Positions 54,290-62,183 of a stretch of 64,000 nt of DNA are shown here, piece by piece. The DNA comes from Stenotrophomonas sp. ESTM1D_MKCIP4_1 (GTDB taxonomy: Bacteria; Pseudomonadota; Gammaproteobacteria; Xanthomonadales; Xanthomonadaceae), in assembly GCF_003086895.1 (NCBI RefSeq), contig NZ_CP026004.1, positions 2,392,731 through 2,456,730 of the forward strand, in the 5' to 3' direction. Position numbers and translations under genes: made by a program. The stretch's first letter is position 1. Every line of letters starts with the position of its first letter. Below the pieces are notes generated by a model. The model worked only from the letters and a program-made list of their open reading frames with translations. It was not told where the DNA came from and made no database searches.

Positions 54290-55987
54290 TCAACCCGCCA
54301 TGGCCGCCTCCACCCCGGCCTCTGCTTCAACCTTGCCGGGGGTGTACTTGGTGGCACCGAAATACAGCACGCGCCACTGGCTGAGATTGCCGATGAACCA
54401 GTGCGCGACCGAGTCGTGGCCGTAGCCATCGAAGAACGCCTCCACGTCCGGCGGCAGCAGGGTCGTGTCATCCCATGCCTCCAGCGTGACCCGCTCGGCC
54501 ATCGTCAACGACGCGCCCCGCTCGCGCCGCCGGCGCAGCCCGACGATCTTGCCCACCAGCGTATCGTTCTCCTTTTCCAGCCCGCGCCGCTGCTTGCGCA
54601 CGGCAGACAGTTCATCGTCGCGCGCTTTCAGTTCATCGGAAACGCGATTCCACTCGGCGGTTTTGTCTGCGTTGCCCTGGTCAGCCAGATGCAGGTTGTC
54701 GTTGCCCCAGGGCGATGGCAGCTGCGACTGCCGCCGGCGCAGGGTCCTGACCTGCTCGCGCAGCGCCTCCTCGCGGGCGGCAAGGCGCTGCATCGACGGC
54801 AGCTTGTCACCCCGGGCCACGCGCACCCGCATCCAGCGGTACAGCAGCTGCATGTGCGCCGCCTGCACATCCTCCATGCGTCCCCGCTTCACCCGCACGG
54901 CCTGCAGGTAGGCATTGAACACGGCCTGCAGTTCCGGATCCTGCTTGTCGAACTCGCTCCTCACGAACGGCTCCAGCTCGCTGACCGGATTGAGCAGCAC
55001 GCCGCCGGTCTGGGCCATGTCATACATCTCGTTCAAGGCGAACCGCGCGATGCTGTTCTGCCGTCCCTGGTGCTGCGGGTCATAGCCGCCGCCCACATCC
55101 GAGTGCACGCCCGGGAACCAGATCTCCACCGTGTTGGCCGGGTAGTGAGCATGCTCGCGGGTGGAATCCAGCGGAAACTGGCCGCGCAGCTCATGCGCCG
55201 CCGTCATGTGCACCGACTGCTCGACGATGGCCGGCACGGCCATGCCTTCGGCCCAGCCGGTGTGCCCGTTGCGGTAGTTCACCGCTGCAGCGGCGAGGTT
55301 TGGCCATACCGAACACACGGTATCGAACACCCCCATGAAGCCGATCCGCAGCGGTATCCGCTCGCGATAGAGCCACGTGCCATCGGCCTGGCGCTTGCAG
55401 CGTGCGGCCAGATCACGCGCGAACGCCCGCGCCGACGCAGCCCCACGCGAAAAGCCCAGTACCGATACGCTGACCACCAGGATCCGCATCGGCTCGGGCT
55501 GGGTGTCGATCAGCTCATCCAGGGCCTGCAGCGCGAAATCAATGCGCTCGCGCCCGCCTTTGCCGATCGACAGCCCAAGCAGCCCACCGCCATCGCCCAC
55601 CTCCGGGCACGGGGTGCCCACGCCCGCCAGGTACTGCCGTTTGATGGTGCGGGTGTCGTCCTTGTGCGCGATGAAGAGCCGCGCGATGTTCGACAGCGCA
55701 CGCTCGTCCTCGCCCTTGCCCAGTTCCTCGTCGCGGTTGTTGCCTGTACCATCGAAGAACACACTCAGGTGCAGGCTCTGGGTGCAGCCGGTGGTCGCCG
55801 CCTCCTTGTCGGGCACCGTGCCGCACATCGCTTCCTGGCGGCGGCGGCGCTCGGCATCGCTCAACGGACGGGTGCCGCGCGCCAGCCGTGCGGTACGCGC
55901 GCTGCCTTCTGCCTGGGCGACCGGATCGGGCGTGCCCGGCTCAAGGTCGACCTGTCCGGGAATCGCGGTTGGATCAGTACTGGTCAT
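54290..55987 (-). CDS. Tle1-type T6SS phospholipase effector (DUF2235)
   Basis: A 565-residue DUF2235 alpha/beta hydrolase. Motifs: FFDGTGNNRDEE (residues 77-88), nucleophile elbow GFSRG with Ser180, FDTVCSVWPN (221-230) and HSDVGGGYD (295-303), which supply the usual Ser-Asp-His set of Tle1 lipases. A coiled-coil-rich C-terminal region (about 395-480) is followed by a DUF2235 tail (FDGYGHDSVAHWFIG). No signal peptide is present, as expected for T6SS delivery. It overlaps the DUF3304 lipoprotein gene by 14 bp and follows vgrG and DUF4123. It probably attacks membrane phospholipids of rival cells. Confidence 0.85.
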   Translation of the reverse strand: MTSTDPTAIPGQVDLEPGTPDPVAQAEGSARTARLARGTRPLSDAERRRRQEAMCGTVPDKEAATTGCTQSLHLSVFFDGTGNNRDEELGKGEDERALSNIARLFIAHKDDTRTIKRQYLAGVGTPCPEVGDGGGLLGLSIGKGGRERIDFALQALDELIDTQPEPMRILVVSVSVLGFSRGAASARAFARDLAARCKRQADGTWLYRERIPLRIGFMGVFDTVCSVWPNLAAAAVNYRNGHTGWAEGMAVPAIVEQSVHMTAAHELRGQFPLDSTREHAHYPANTVEIWFPGVHSDVGGGYDPQHQGRQNSIARFALNEMYDMAQTGGVLLNPVSELEPFVRSEFDKQDPELQAVFNAYLQAVRVKRGRMEDVQAAHMQLLYRWMRVRVARGDKLPSMQRLAAREEALREQVRTLRRRQSQLPSPWGNDNLHLADQGNADKTAEWNRVSDELKARDDELSAVRKQRRGLEKENDTLVGKIVGLRRRRERGASLTMAERVTLEAWDDTTLLPPDVEAFFDGYGHDSVAHWFIGNLSQWRVLYFGATKYTPGKVEAEAGVEAAMAG

Positions 55988-56474
55988 GGTCCTTGTGCTC
56001 CTTCGGCACCGGCATGCGGCGCACATCCCATTTGTTCACGCCTTTGCCCAGCAGCTCCGCTTCCACGTGGCCATCCGGGTAGAAGTGCAGCAGCAGCGTT
56101 GCCGGATCGGGCGGATAAGGTGTTTTCAACGGCACCATGGCCTCGTGCGGCACCCGGTGACCTTCGTCCAGATAGCGGTTGCTGGCCAGGTCGTAGCGGT
56201 TGGTCTCGGTCCACTGCACGCGGACGCTGTCCGGCCCCTTGCCACGGGGCGCGCGCGGGCCCATCGCCGAACCGCCGTTGGTGTAGCCACTCACACCGCC
56301 GAGGAACTGCCCATCCACCCGCACATCGGCGAGGTAGTTCGGGCTGTAGTTGAACGCGAACAGCGACAGGACCGGCGTCTTTCCACGCGCCATCGCCCGG
56401 CTGCAACCCACGCCCAGCACCAGCAAGGCCAGCACCGCCAATGCACTCCATACCTGATACTTGCTGCCGATCAT
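55974..56474 (-). CDS. DUF3304 lipoprotein, candidate Tle1 immunity protein
   Basis: A 166-residue protein with lipobox VLGVGC (Cys24) and a DUF3304 domain (LFAFNYSPNYLADVRVDGQF, GGVSGYTNGGSAMGP, VQWTETNRYDL). DUF3304 lipoproteins often accompany Tle1-like lipases. A periplasmic lipoprotein encoded in a 14-bp overlap with the effector fits an immunity role, but this is inferred. The ATG at 56474 begins the signal peptide. Confidence 0.75.
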   Translation of the reverse strand: MIGSKYQVWSALAVLALLVLGVGCSRAMARGKTPVLSLFAFNYSPNYLADVRVDGQFLGGVSGYTNGGSAMGPRAPRGKGPDSVRVQWTETNRYDLASNRYLDEGHRVPHEAMVPLKTPYPPDPATLLLHFYPDGHVEAELLGKGVNKWDVRRMPVPKEHKDHDQY

Positions 56475-56490
56475 GCAGGTCTCACTCCAG

Positions 56491-57354
56491 TCAGTCCCAG
56501 CTTTCTTCCAGCGGCCATACTTCATCGCCAATCTGCGCGGCACTGCGCCGGCCCGCCGCGAAATCCTGCAGGCGCGTGCGCCAGGCCGGGTCACTGCCCA
56601 GTTCGCTGCCCGCCAGCAACGCCCAGGTCGCCACCATCACCAGCCGCCGGCTGTCCTCGATACCGACATCCGCCGCGGCGGCCACCACCCGGCGGAAAAA
56701 CGTATACCAGCGTGCGCGTGGCACCCGCGCCAGCAGTTCCGGATCGGACAGCTGGAAGTGGTCGATGAGGGTGTAGGGATAGCTCGCATCGATGAGCCCG
56801 CGGCGCTGTGGTGCTTCAAGCACCCACGGCGGGTCATGCGGATCCACCGCGACGTCCTCGAGTTCCAGGTGCGCCCACTGCAGATCATGGCGCAGGTACC
56901 ACCAACGCTCCCCCAGGGCCAGGAACGCGCGGCACTGCGCCTCGTCCAGTACCTGCACCCACCAGGGCAGCACCCGCGCATCGAAAAAGCGCGTGAGGAA
57001 CAGCTTCCCGTTCGGATAGCTGGCGTCCAACCGCCGTTGCAGGCGCTGCTGCAGCTGAGTGGCGTCCAGGTTTGTCTCGATGATGCTCAGCATGCCGAGT
57101 GAACGCGCCTGCGCGCCGGCCCGCTGCAGGAACCGGTCATGGTCAACGTCACGCGGCAGCCGCGCCAGGAACACACTGGCATCGTCGGCGCCGTCGGCCA
57201 GCAGACCATCGAACAGCACCATCGGCGCCCAGGGCAGCGTGCGCAGCAACTGCACCGGCGCGTCACACTGCGCCCCGTCCAGAAGGACAAACCGCTGCAT
57301 GCCTGCATCCAGCGGCGGCAGATCAAGCGGCGGGAAGTGCCAGTCACGCATCAT
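56491..57354 (-). CDS. DUF4123 T6SS adaptor (Tap/TEC)
   Basis: A 287-residue DUF4123 protein: N-terminal domain (FVLLDGAQCDAPVQLLRTLP, FLTRFFDARVLPWWVQVLDE, GERWWYLR) and a C-terminal helical part (HFQLSDPELLARVPRARWYT). DUF4123 proteins load a cargo effector onto VgrG and are not themselves secreted. Its ATG overlaps the vgrG stop by 4 bp, and the next genes are the lipoprotein and the Tle1 lipase, which should be its cargo. Confidence 0.9.
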   Translation of the reverse strand: MMRDWHFPPLDLPPLDAGMQRFVLLDGAQCDAPVQLLRTLPWAPMVLFDGLLADGADDASVFLARLPRDVDHDRFLQRAGAQARSLGMLSIIETNLDATQLQQRLQRRLDASYPNGKLFLTRFFDARVLPWWVQVLDEAQCRAFLALGERWWYLRHDLQWAHLELEDVAVDPHDPPWVLEAPQRRGLIDASYPYTLIDHFQLSDPELLARVPRARWYTFFRRVVAAAADVGIEDSRRLVMVATWALLAGSELGSDPAWRTRLQDFAAGRRSAAQIGDEVWPLEESWD

Positions 57355-60134
57355 CCGCGCTCCCCCTTGGGCGTCAACGGCGCTGCGCGTTGCGCTGCCA
57401 GCAGCAGGCACTCCTTGCACACCGACTGCGGAAACACCGGCAAGGGGTAGCGCCCACTGCCGCCGGGCAGGAACGACTTGCGCCCCGCCTGCACCGCGAT
57501 GCGGCCCGGTGCGTTCACGACGATGTTGCCCGCGCTGAGCGTGATGCTGGCACCGCCGGACGTGGCCACCTGCACGGTCCGCCCGGCAGCCACTTCCACC
57601 GGCGCCTGCGCACTGGCCGCGCGCAGCGCCTGCCGTGACTGCAGGTCCACCCGGTCCTGCTGCGCTTTCAGATCCAGCAGGCCTGAGCCACTGGCCACGG
57701 TCAGCGTGGGTGACTGGCCATCGATGCCCGTGACCGCAGCAGACAGCACGCCGATGGCCTGTCGGCCATGCCAACGCGCATCGCCCATCACCACCGCATC
57801 ACTGTGCTGGCCGCTGCCCAGCACCAGCGTCTCCCCCTGCCCCCAGTGCAGCCCCTGGCCGGCCACCATCACCGCGCCCTGCGGCGACGACAGGCCAAGC
57901 ACGGGGTCGCCCGTATGCGGCACCACCCCCTCACCGGCCTCACTGCTGCGTTGCCGGGCGGCGCCGGCAGCCTCCGGCAGGCTCGCGCCGGGTACGGCAC
58001 TGCGCACGCTGTCCAGCAGTACCGGCAGTGGCGACCGCGCGCCATCCAGGCGTGAGCGTTGCAATGACTGCACACCGGTCTCGGCGGCAGGGCGCACCGT
58101 GCGGTGGGTATCGGCGGCGACGCTGTAGTCTTTCGCCAGCGACACCAGCTGCTGCAGCAGTGCGGACGGCTGCACGGCTTCGCCCGCAGGGGCCGCGCCG
58201 GCATGCGCGTAGGCGCTGAACCACGCGCCGGCCGTCCCACGCACCGCGCCCCACGCGTCGCTGCGCAGTTCAAAACCCTGTCCGCGCACGCTGCCCACGT
58301 AATTGTCAGCCTGGTGCCGCAGGTGCCCCAGCGTCAGCTGCGACGCCTGCTGGCTGCTGGCCAGCTGCGCACGCAACTGCTGGTTGGAGTCATCAAACAG
58401 CAGATGGTTGCTGCCCTCGCCCCCGGCCCATTCGCGCGAGCGGATTCCCCACAGCGCGCCATCGTGCCGATGCGCGCCCTCACCCGCTCCCCCTGCGTGC
58501 CAGGCCGGTGCCTGGCCACCGCTGAGATTGGCCTGCGCACTGCTGTGTGCATCAGCCGCCTGGGCGTACGCCGACAGGTCGGCTTCGGCGCCAGCCCCGG
58601 CCGTGGTCGGCGCCACGCCCGCTTCGCCACGCCCGTTGTACAGCGCGCCCAGCACCACCGGGCGGTCGATATCGCCCTCCAGGAAGCCCACCAGCACTTC
58701 CTGGCCGATCCGCGGCAGGAACTGGCTGCCCACGCCGGGGCCTGCGTAGCGCTGCGCCACGCGCAGCCAGGCGCTGTCGGCACCGCCCGCATCGCCCTGG
58801 AAATGGAAGCGCACGCGGATACGCCCCAGCGCATCGGCATGCAGATCATTCGCCGCCCCCGATGAGCCGGCCACCACGATCGCGGTCTGATAGCCCGGTG
58901 CCAGCGGCCGCGCATTGCGACGCGCACCGGTGCCATCGGCCAGGATCGGCCGCCAGCGACGGTCGCGCGCCACCGCGCTGAACGCATTCACGTAGCCATG
59001 CTGTTTCGCCGCGTCCTGCAGGGGGTCGAGTTCTGCCGTCTCACCAAGCAGCGCCCGCACGCACTCGCGCAGGTCCACCGGCAGGTTGTTGACCCCGGCG
59101 TGGGTCACCTCGACCAGCAGCAGCTCGGCCGGCAGATCGCCCGGCAGGCCGGTCAGTTCCCAGGCATGCCCGGCATCCGCGCTGCGCACGCTGCCACGGC
59201 CCTGCCACTGCAGCGCCTGCGCCTCCCGTGCCTCGGCCATCAACCGCGCGTGGTGCTGCAGTTCGGCAACATCGGCGAAGGCATAGGCGCCCACAGCATC
59301 GTAATCTTCGCGCGGACTCTCGCCGGCACCTTCCAGCGGCAGCTGCCCGGCCAGCGAACTGACACTGCGGTAATCGCTGCTGTGCAGCTGCACGCGCGTG
59401 CTCTGCAGCCGCCGTTGCTGGCCCAGCTGCTGCACGCCATCGTCCTCTTCGGTGGCATCAGCACGATGGAAGCGGATGCCGCCGCGCGCCTGCGAGGCCG
59501 CCGATTCCGGCAGCAGCGTCGAGTCGGCAAACAGCAGCACGCCATGCCCGGCCGCTGCAGCGGCCACCTCCTCCACGCACCAGCCCACACCCTCTTCGGC
59601 CAGCAGGCGCTGCACGAAGGCCAGATCCGATTCCCGGTACTGCACGCAGAAACTGCGTGGCCGCGAGGCCGTCAGCAGCGCATCCACGTCATCGCTCCAG
59701 CGCCAGTGCGCATGCGGCGCATGCGCCTGCAGCACGGCGTCGATGATCGCGCGCACGTCCTGGTCCTGGAACACCCGGCTGCACACCGCCTGGTCCAGCC
59801 ACCATGTCCAGTCACGCAGGGTGATGCGGTAGCGCACCAGACCGCCATCGGCCTGCAGGCAGTCAGCCGCAGCGATCACTCCGTGGCGGGACCAGTCCTG
59901 CCCGTCGGCCTGGCGCGCGTGCAGGCAGGCCGGCTGCCCCAGCCAATCGGCCAACGGCAGCGCCGCATCCATCGACAGCACGTCGACCTGCAGATGCCGC
60001 CCGCCGGACAACGCATCGCGCCCCGACCAGCCATCCACCACCACGGCCGGCTGGCCCGGTAGATCCAAGCGGAACAGACGACTGCCGGCATCCACACCGG
60101 CCGCCTGCACCATGAGACTGCGCATCGCTTCCAT
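57351..60134 (-). CDS. vgrG: Type VI secretion tip protein VgrG
   Basis: A 927-residue spike protein. A gp27-like region occupies roughly residues 1-400 (SFCVQYRESDLAFVQRLLAE, EEGVGWCVEE). The gp5 OB-fold follows (LGRIRVRFHFQGD, PRIGQEVLVGFLEGDIDRPV, VLGALYNG), then DUF2345 and a beta-helix region (SPQGAVMVAGQGLHWGQGE, AGNIVVNAPGRIAVQAG). The C-terminal ending YPLPVFPQSVCKECLLLA is typical of xanthomonad VgrG proteins. No fused catalytic domain is seen, so it carries effectors by adaptor. The T6SS baseplate and sheath genes are not in the window. Confidence 0.93.
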   Translation of the reverse strand: MEAMRSLMVQAAGVDAGSRLFRLDLPGQPAVVVDGWSGRDALSGGRHLQVDVLSMDAALPLADWLGQPACLHARQADGQDWSRHGVIAAADCLQADGGLVRYRITLRDWTWWLDQAVCSRVFQDQDVRAIIDAVLQAHAPHAHWRWSDDVDALLTASRPRSFCVQYRESDLAFVQRLLAEEGVGWCVEEVAAAAAGHGVLLFADSTLLPESAASQARGGIRFHRADATEEDDGVQQLGQQRRLQSTRVQLHSSDYRSVSSLAGQLPLEGAGESPREDYDAVGAYAFADVAELQHHARLMAEAREAQALQWQGRGSVRSADAGHAWELTGLPGDLPAELLLVEVTHAGVNNLPVDLRECVRALLGETAELDPLQDAAKQHGYVNAFSAVARDRRWRPILADGTGARRNARPLAPGYQTAIVVAGSSGAANDLHADALGRIRVRFHFQGDAGGADSAWLRVAQRYAGPGVGSQFLPRIGQEVLVGFLEGDIDRPVVLGALYNGRGEAGVAPTTAGAGAEADLSAYAQAADAHSSAQANLSGGQAPAWHAGGAGEGAHRHDGALWGIRSREWAGGEGSNHLLFDDSNQQLRAQLASSQQASQLTLGHLRHQADNYVGSVRGQGFELRSDAWGAVRGTAGAWFSAYAHAGAAPAGEAVQPSALLQQLVSLAKDYSVAADTHRTVRPAAETGVQSLQRSRLDGARSPLPVLLDSVRSAVPGASLPEAAGAARQRSSEAGEGVVPHTGDPVLGLSSPQGAVMVAGQGLHWGQGETLVLGSGQHSDAVVMGDARWHGRQAIGVLSAAVTGIDGQSPTLTVASGSGLLDLKAQQDRVDLQSRQALRAASAQAPVEVAAGRTVQVATSGGASITLSAGNIVVNAPGRIAVQAGRKSFLPGGSGRYPLPVFPQSVCKECLLLAAQRAAPLTPKGERG

Positions 60135-60376
60135 GGCGTTCTCACTGTTGCCGCCCGCCGCTCCCCCGCGCGCGGTTCCTCCCCCTGTCAGCCGACGGTA
60201 ACAGATGGAAAACAGTGGCGCATCTCACGGCCTTCACGCGGTATCAACACCATTTCGATGCGCGGCGGCCCGCCTTCCGTTCTCGCTTCTCAATCGCTCG
60301 CCAGTGCCGCGCTGCCGAATCCGACCTGATGATTGCAACGCGCGCTATACCCTGCAGGCCAGTGGCCCCATGCTGT
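60135..60376. other. Gap between vgrG and the lipoprotein genes
   Basis: About 240 bp, locally less GC-rich (near 60200-60370), with no supported gene. It probably holds the vgrG promoter; no clear -35/-10 pair or operator was identified. Confidence 0.4.
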
Positions 60377-60913
60377 TCACTGCATGTACTGCGTGGCATG
60401 CCCGGTGAAGCGAACCCCGTCGAATCCAAAACAGAACCGACCTTCCTCAAACGCACGGTAAACCAAGAGTGCACTGCTGACGCAGAACGTGTCAGCCTGC
60501 AGCGACGTTTCCACCTTGCCGTACTCGCGTGCGCCGTCCTTGCCCACCAGTGGCCCGCTGAACGCATCGATCGGCAGCGGGTAAACCGTTCCGTCGCGGC
60601 TGTCGATCAGCACGATCGAGCGCTGGAAATATTCCTTGCGCTCCTCAAGCTGGGCCAGGATGTAGTGCGTCTTGAAGTTGGGTACCTGCGTGCGGATCGC
60701 CTCATCGATCTGGGCGCGGTGCGCCGCATCGCAGAAATCCACGGGGCTGTACGTGTAGGAGCAGCCCGAGTGCGGGTAGCTCATCACCACCCCGGCATAC
60801 GGTGCGTTGGCCGGCATGCTGGACGGGCCAGCGTCCTTGCACGCGGCTGGCAGGCAAGCGATGCAAGGCAACGCGAACCGGAGGGCAAGCCTGCAAAGGT
60901 CAATCCTGTTCAT
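60377..60913 (-). CDS. Hypothetical lipoprotein 3 of the T6SS island
   Basis: A 178-residue exported protein with an N-terminal signal containing LPCIACLPAAC, so it is probably a lipoprotein. The rest has several cysteines (SGCSYTYSPVDFCDAAH; ADTFCVSSALL; EGRFCFGFDG), which suggests disulphides. A GTG at 60946 overlaps the stop of the upstream gene (GTGA) and is an alternative start. No family was recognised. Its position, directly before vgrG and behind two other lipoproteins, makes it an immunity candidate. Confidence 0.6.
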   Translation of the reverse strand: MNRIDLCRLALRFALPCIACLPAACKDAGPSSMPANAPYAGVVMSYPHSGCSYTYSPVDFCDAAHRAQIDEAIRTQVPNFKTHYILAQLEERKEYFQRSIVLIDSRDGTVYPLPIDAFSGPLVGKDGAREYGKVETSLQADTFCVSSALLVYRAFEEGRFCFGFDGVRFTGHATQYMQ

Positions 60914-60942
60914 TGTCCGAAGTCCGCTGTTTCCATCAGCAC

Positions 60943-61536
60943 TCACGTCACGCCTCGCGCGCCCAGCACGGTGGTTGATCGTGCCCAGGTAGGCGTGCAG
61001 ATCAACTGCGATTTCCCCCCGTCATCCCCGTGCGGGCCCAGCACCGGCGTCCTGCCCTGTCTGCTGCCCTTGCCTTCGCGCAACTCCGTACCCAGCGCCT
61101 TGCGCAGGCGCGATCGTGCTTCTTCCAGCGGCAGGTCGATCAGCACGCCGAACGGGGTCGACGCAGTCCCCAGGTGGGTCACCACCTGGTAAACCGGCAA
61201 CCCATGGAAATCAGCGCTCAGACAGAAGTACGCCATCCCGAAGGCTGCCTCGCGCTCGCAAGACTCGGGAGCATGCCGGGCCAGGTAAGGATTGACGGGT
61301 CGACCCGAATCCAGATACCAGCCCTTAGGCGCACAGTCGAGCAGTCCGGCGAAGAGCGTGTCAGCGCTATCCGGATCATCCGGAAGTGACGGGGTGCTTT
61401 GCCCAGGATGAGCATCGGGCACGCGCTGCGCATCGAAATATGCCAGCGCTGAACGGGCACCTTCCAACGGCTCGACATTCTGCCGTTCCGCCTGGGTGCA
61501 GCCCGCCAATGTCAGCACGAAAGCAAGCATGCGCAT
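60943..61536 (-). CDS. Hypothetical lipoprotein 2 of the T6SS island
   Basis: A 197-residue lipoprotein with a very short signal (lipobox LTLAGC, Cys13) and a Cys-containing soluble domain (FAGLLDCAPKGWYLDSGRPV, FGMAYFCLSADFHGLPVYQV, STPFGVLIDLPLEEARSRLR). No family was recognised. It is tightly coupled to the next gene by overlap. It is likely periplasmic. Confidence 0.6.
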   Translation of the reverse strand: MRMLAFVLTLAGCTQAERQNVEPLEGARSALAYFDAQRVPDAHPGQSTPSLPDDPDSADTLFAGLLDCAPKGWYLDSGRPVNPYLARHAPESCEREAAFGMAYFCLSADFHGLPVYQVVTHLGTASTPFGVLIDLPLEEARSRLRKALGTELREGKGSRQGRTPVLGPHGDDGGKSQLICTPTWARSTTVLGARGVT

Positions 61537-61587
61537 CGCCGCTGGCCCACCCTGCCAGCGGCGACCTGCACAGGCATCGATAGTCAG

Positions 61588-62181
61588 TCAGTACGTTGCG
61601 AACGGCACTTCAACCTTCAGCGCCGCGCCACCCTCGGCCGGCTTCAAGGTGTAGGTCTGGACGCCACCATCATCGTCTGCCAGCGACGTATCGCGACGCT
61701 CGACCGTATAGCGTGCGCCACCCAGTTCCAGCGTTTTCGCACCCACGGCGCGCGCGTCGGCCTGCAGCAGCAATCCGCCCGCGGCCTCGCGCTCTTCCTT
61801 GAAGGTGTAGCTGCCCAGGGCGCCCTGCACTTTCAGCAGCTGGACGTGCGGGCGATAGGGGGCTGCGTCAAGGTTCCAGCCATTGGTCAGATCGGTGACC
61901 CACGGACCCGGAATGTCGAAGCGATCCTGCAGCTCCGTCTCGCCGACTTCGCCCCCTTCCACCGACAGGCAGCAGACGACTTTCCCGGCTTTGGCGTCAT
62001 AGACGGCCCAGCGGCTGCCGACGGCTGCGGCATGCGGCAGCATGGCGAAGTGGAACTGCTGCTCGAGATTGCTGTCGGAGACCCGGCGCCAGCCCCCCAC
62101 TTCGGGAGGCTGCGCCTGGCAGCCGACCGCCAGCACCAACCCTGCAGCCGCAAGCGCGGCGCGAATCATGAAACCAGCCAT
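61588..62181 (-). CDS. Hypothetical lipoprotein 1, candidate immunity to the M15 effector
   Basis: A 197-residue lipoprotein (lipobox LVLAVGC, Cys21) with a beta-rich domain (SRWAVYDAKAGKVVCCLSVE, RFDIPGPWVTDLTNGWNLDA, GGARYTVERRDTSL). It begins 2 nt after the stop of the M15/EF-hand gene, so the two are co-translated. Placement and periplasmic location fit an immunity protein for a cell-wall effector; no family was recognised. A Met at 62169 is an alternative start. Confidence 0.65.
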   Translation of the reverse strand: MAGFMIRAALAAAGLVLAVGCQAQPPEVGGWRRVSDSNLEQQFHFAMLPHAAAVGSRWAVYDAKAGKVVCCLSVEGGEVGETELQDRFDIPGPWVTDLTNGWNLDAAPYRPHVQLLKVQGALGSYTFKEEREAAGGLLLQADARAVGAKTLELGGARYTVERRDTSLADDDGGVQTYTLKPAEGGAALKVEVPFATY

Positions 62182-62183
62182 CG

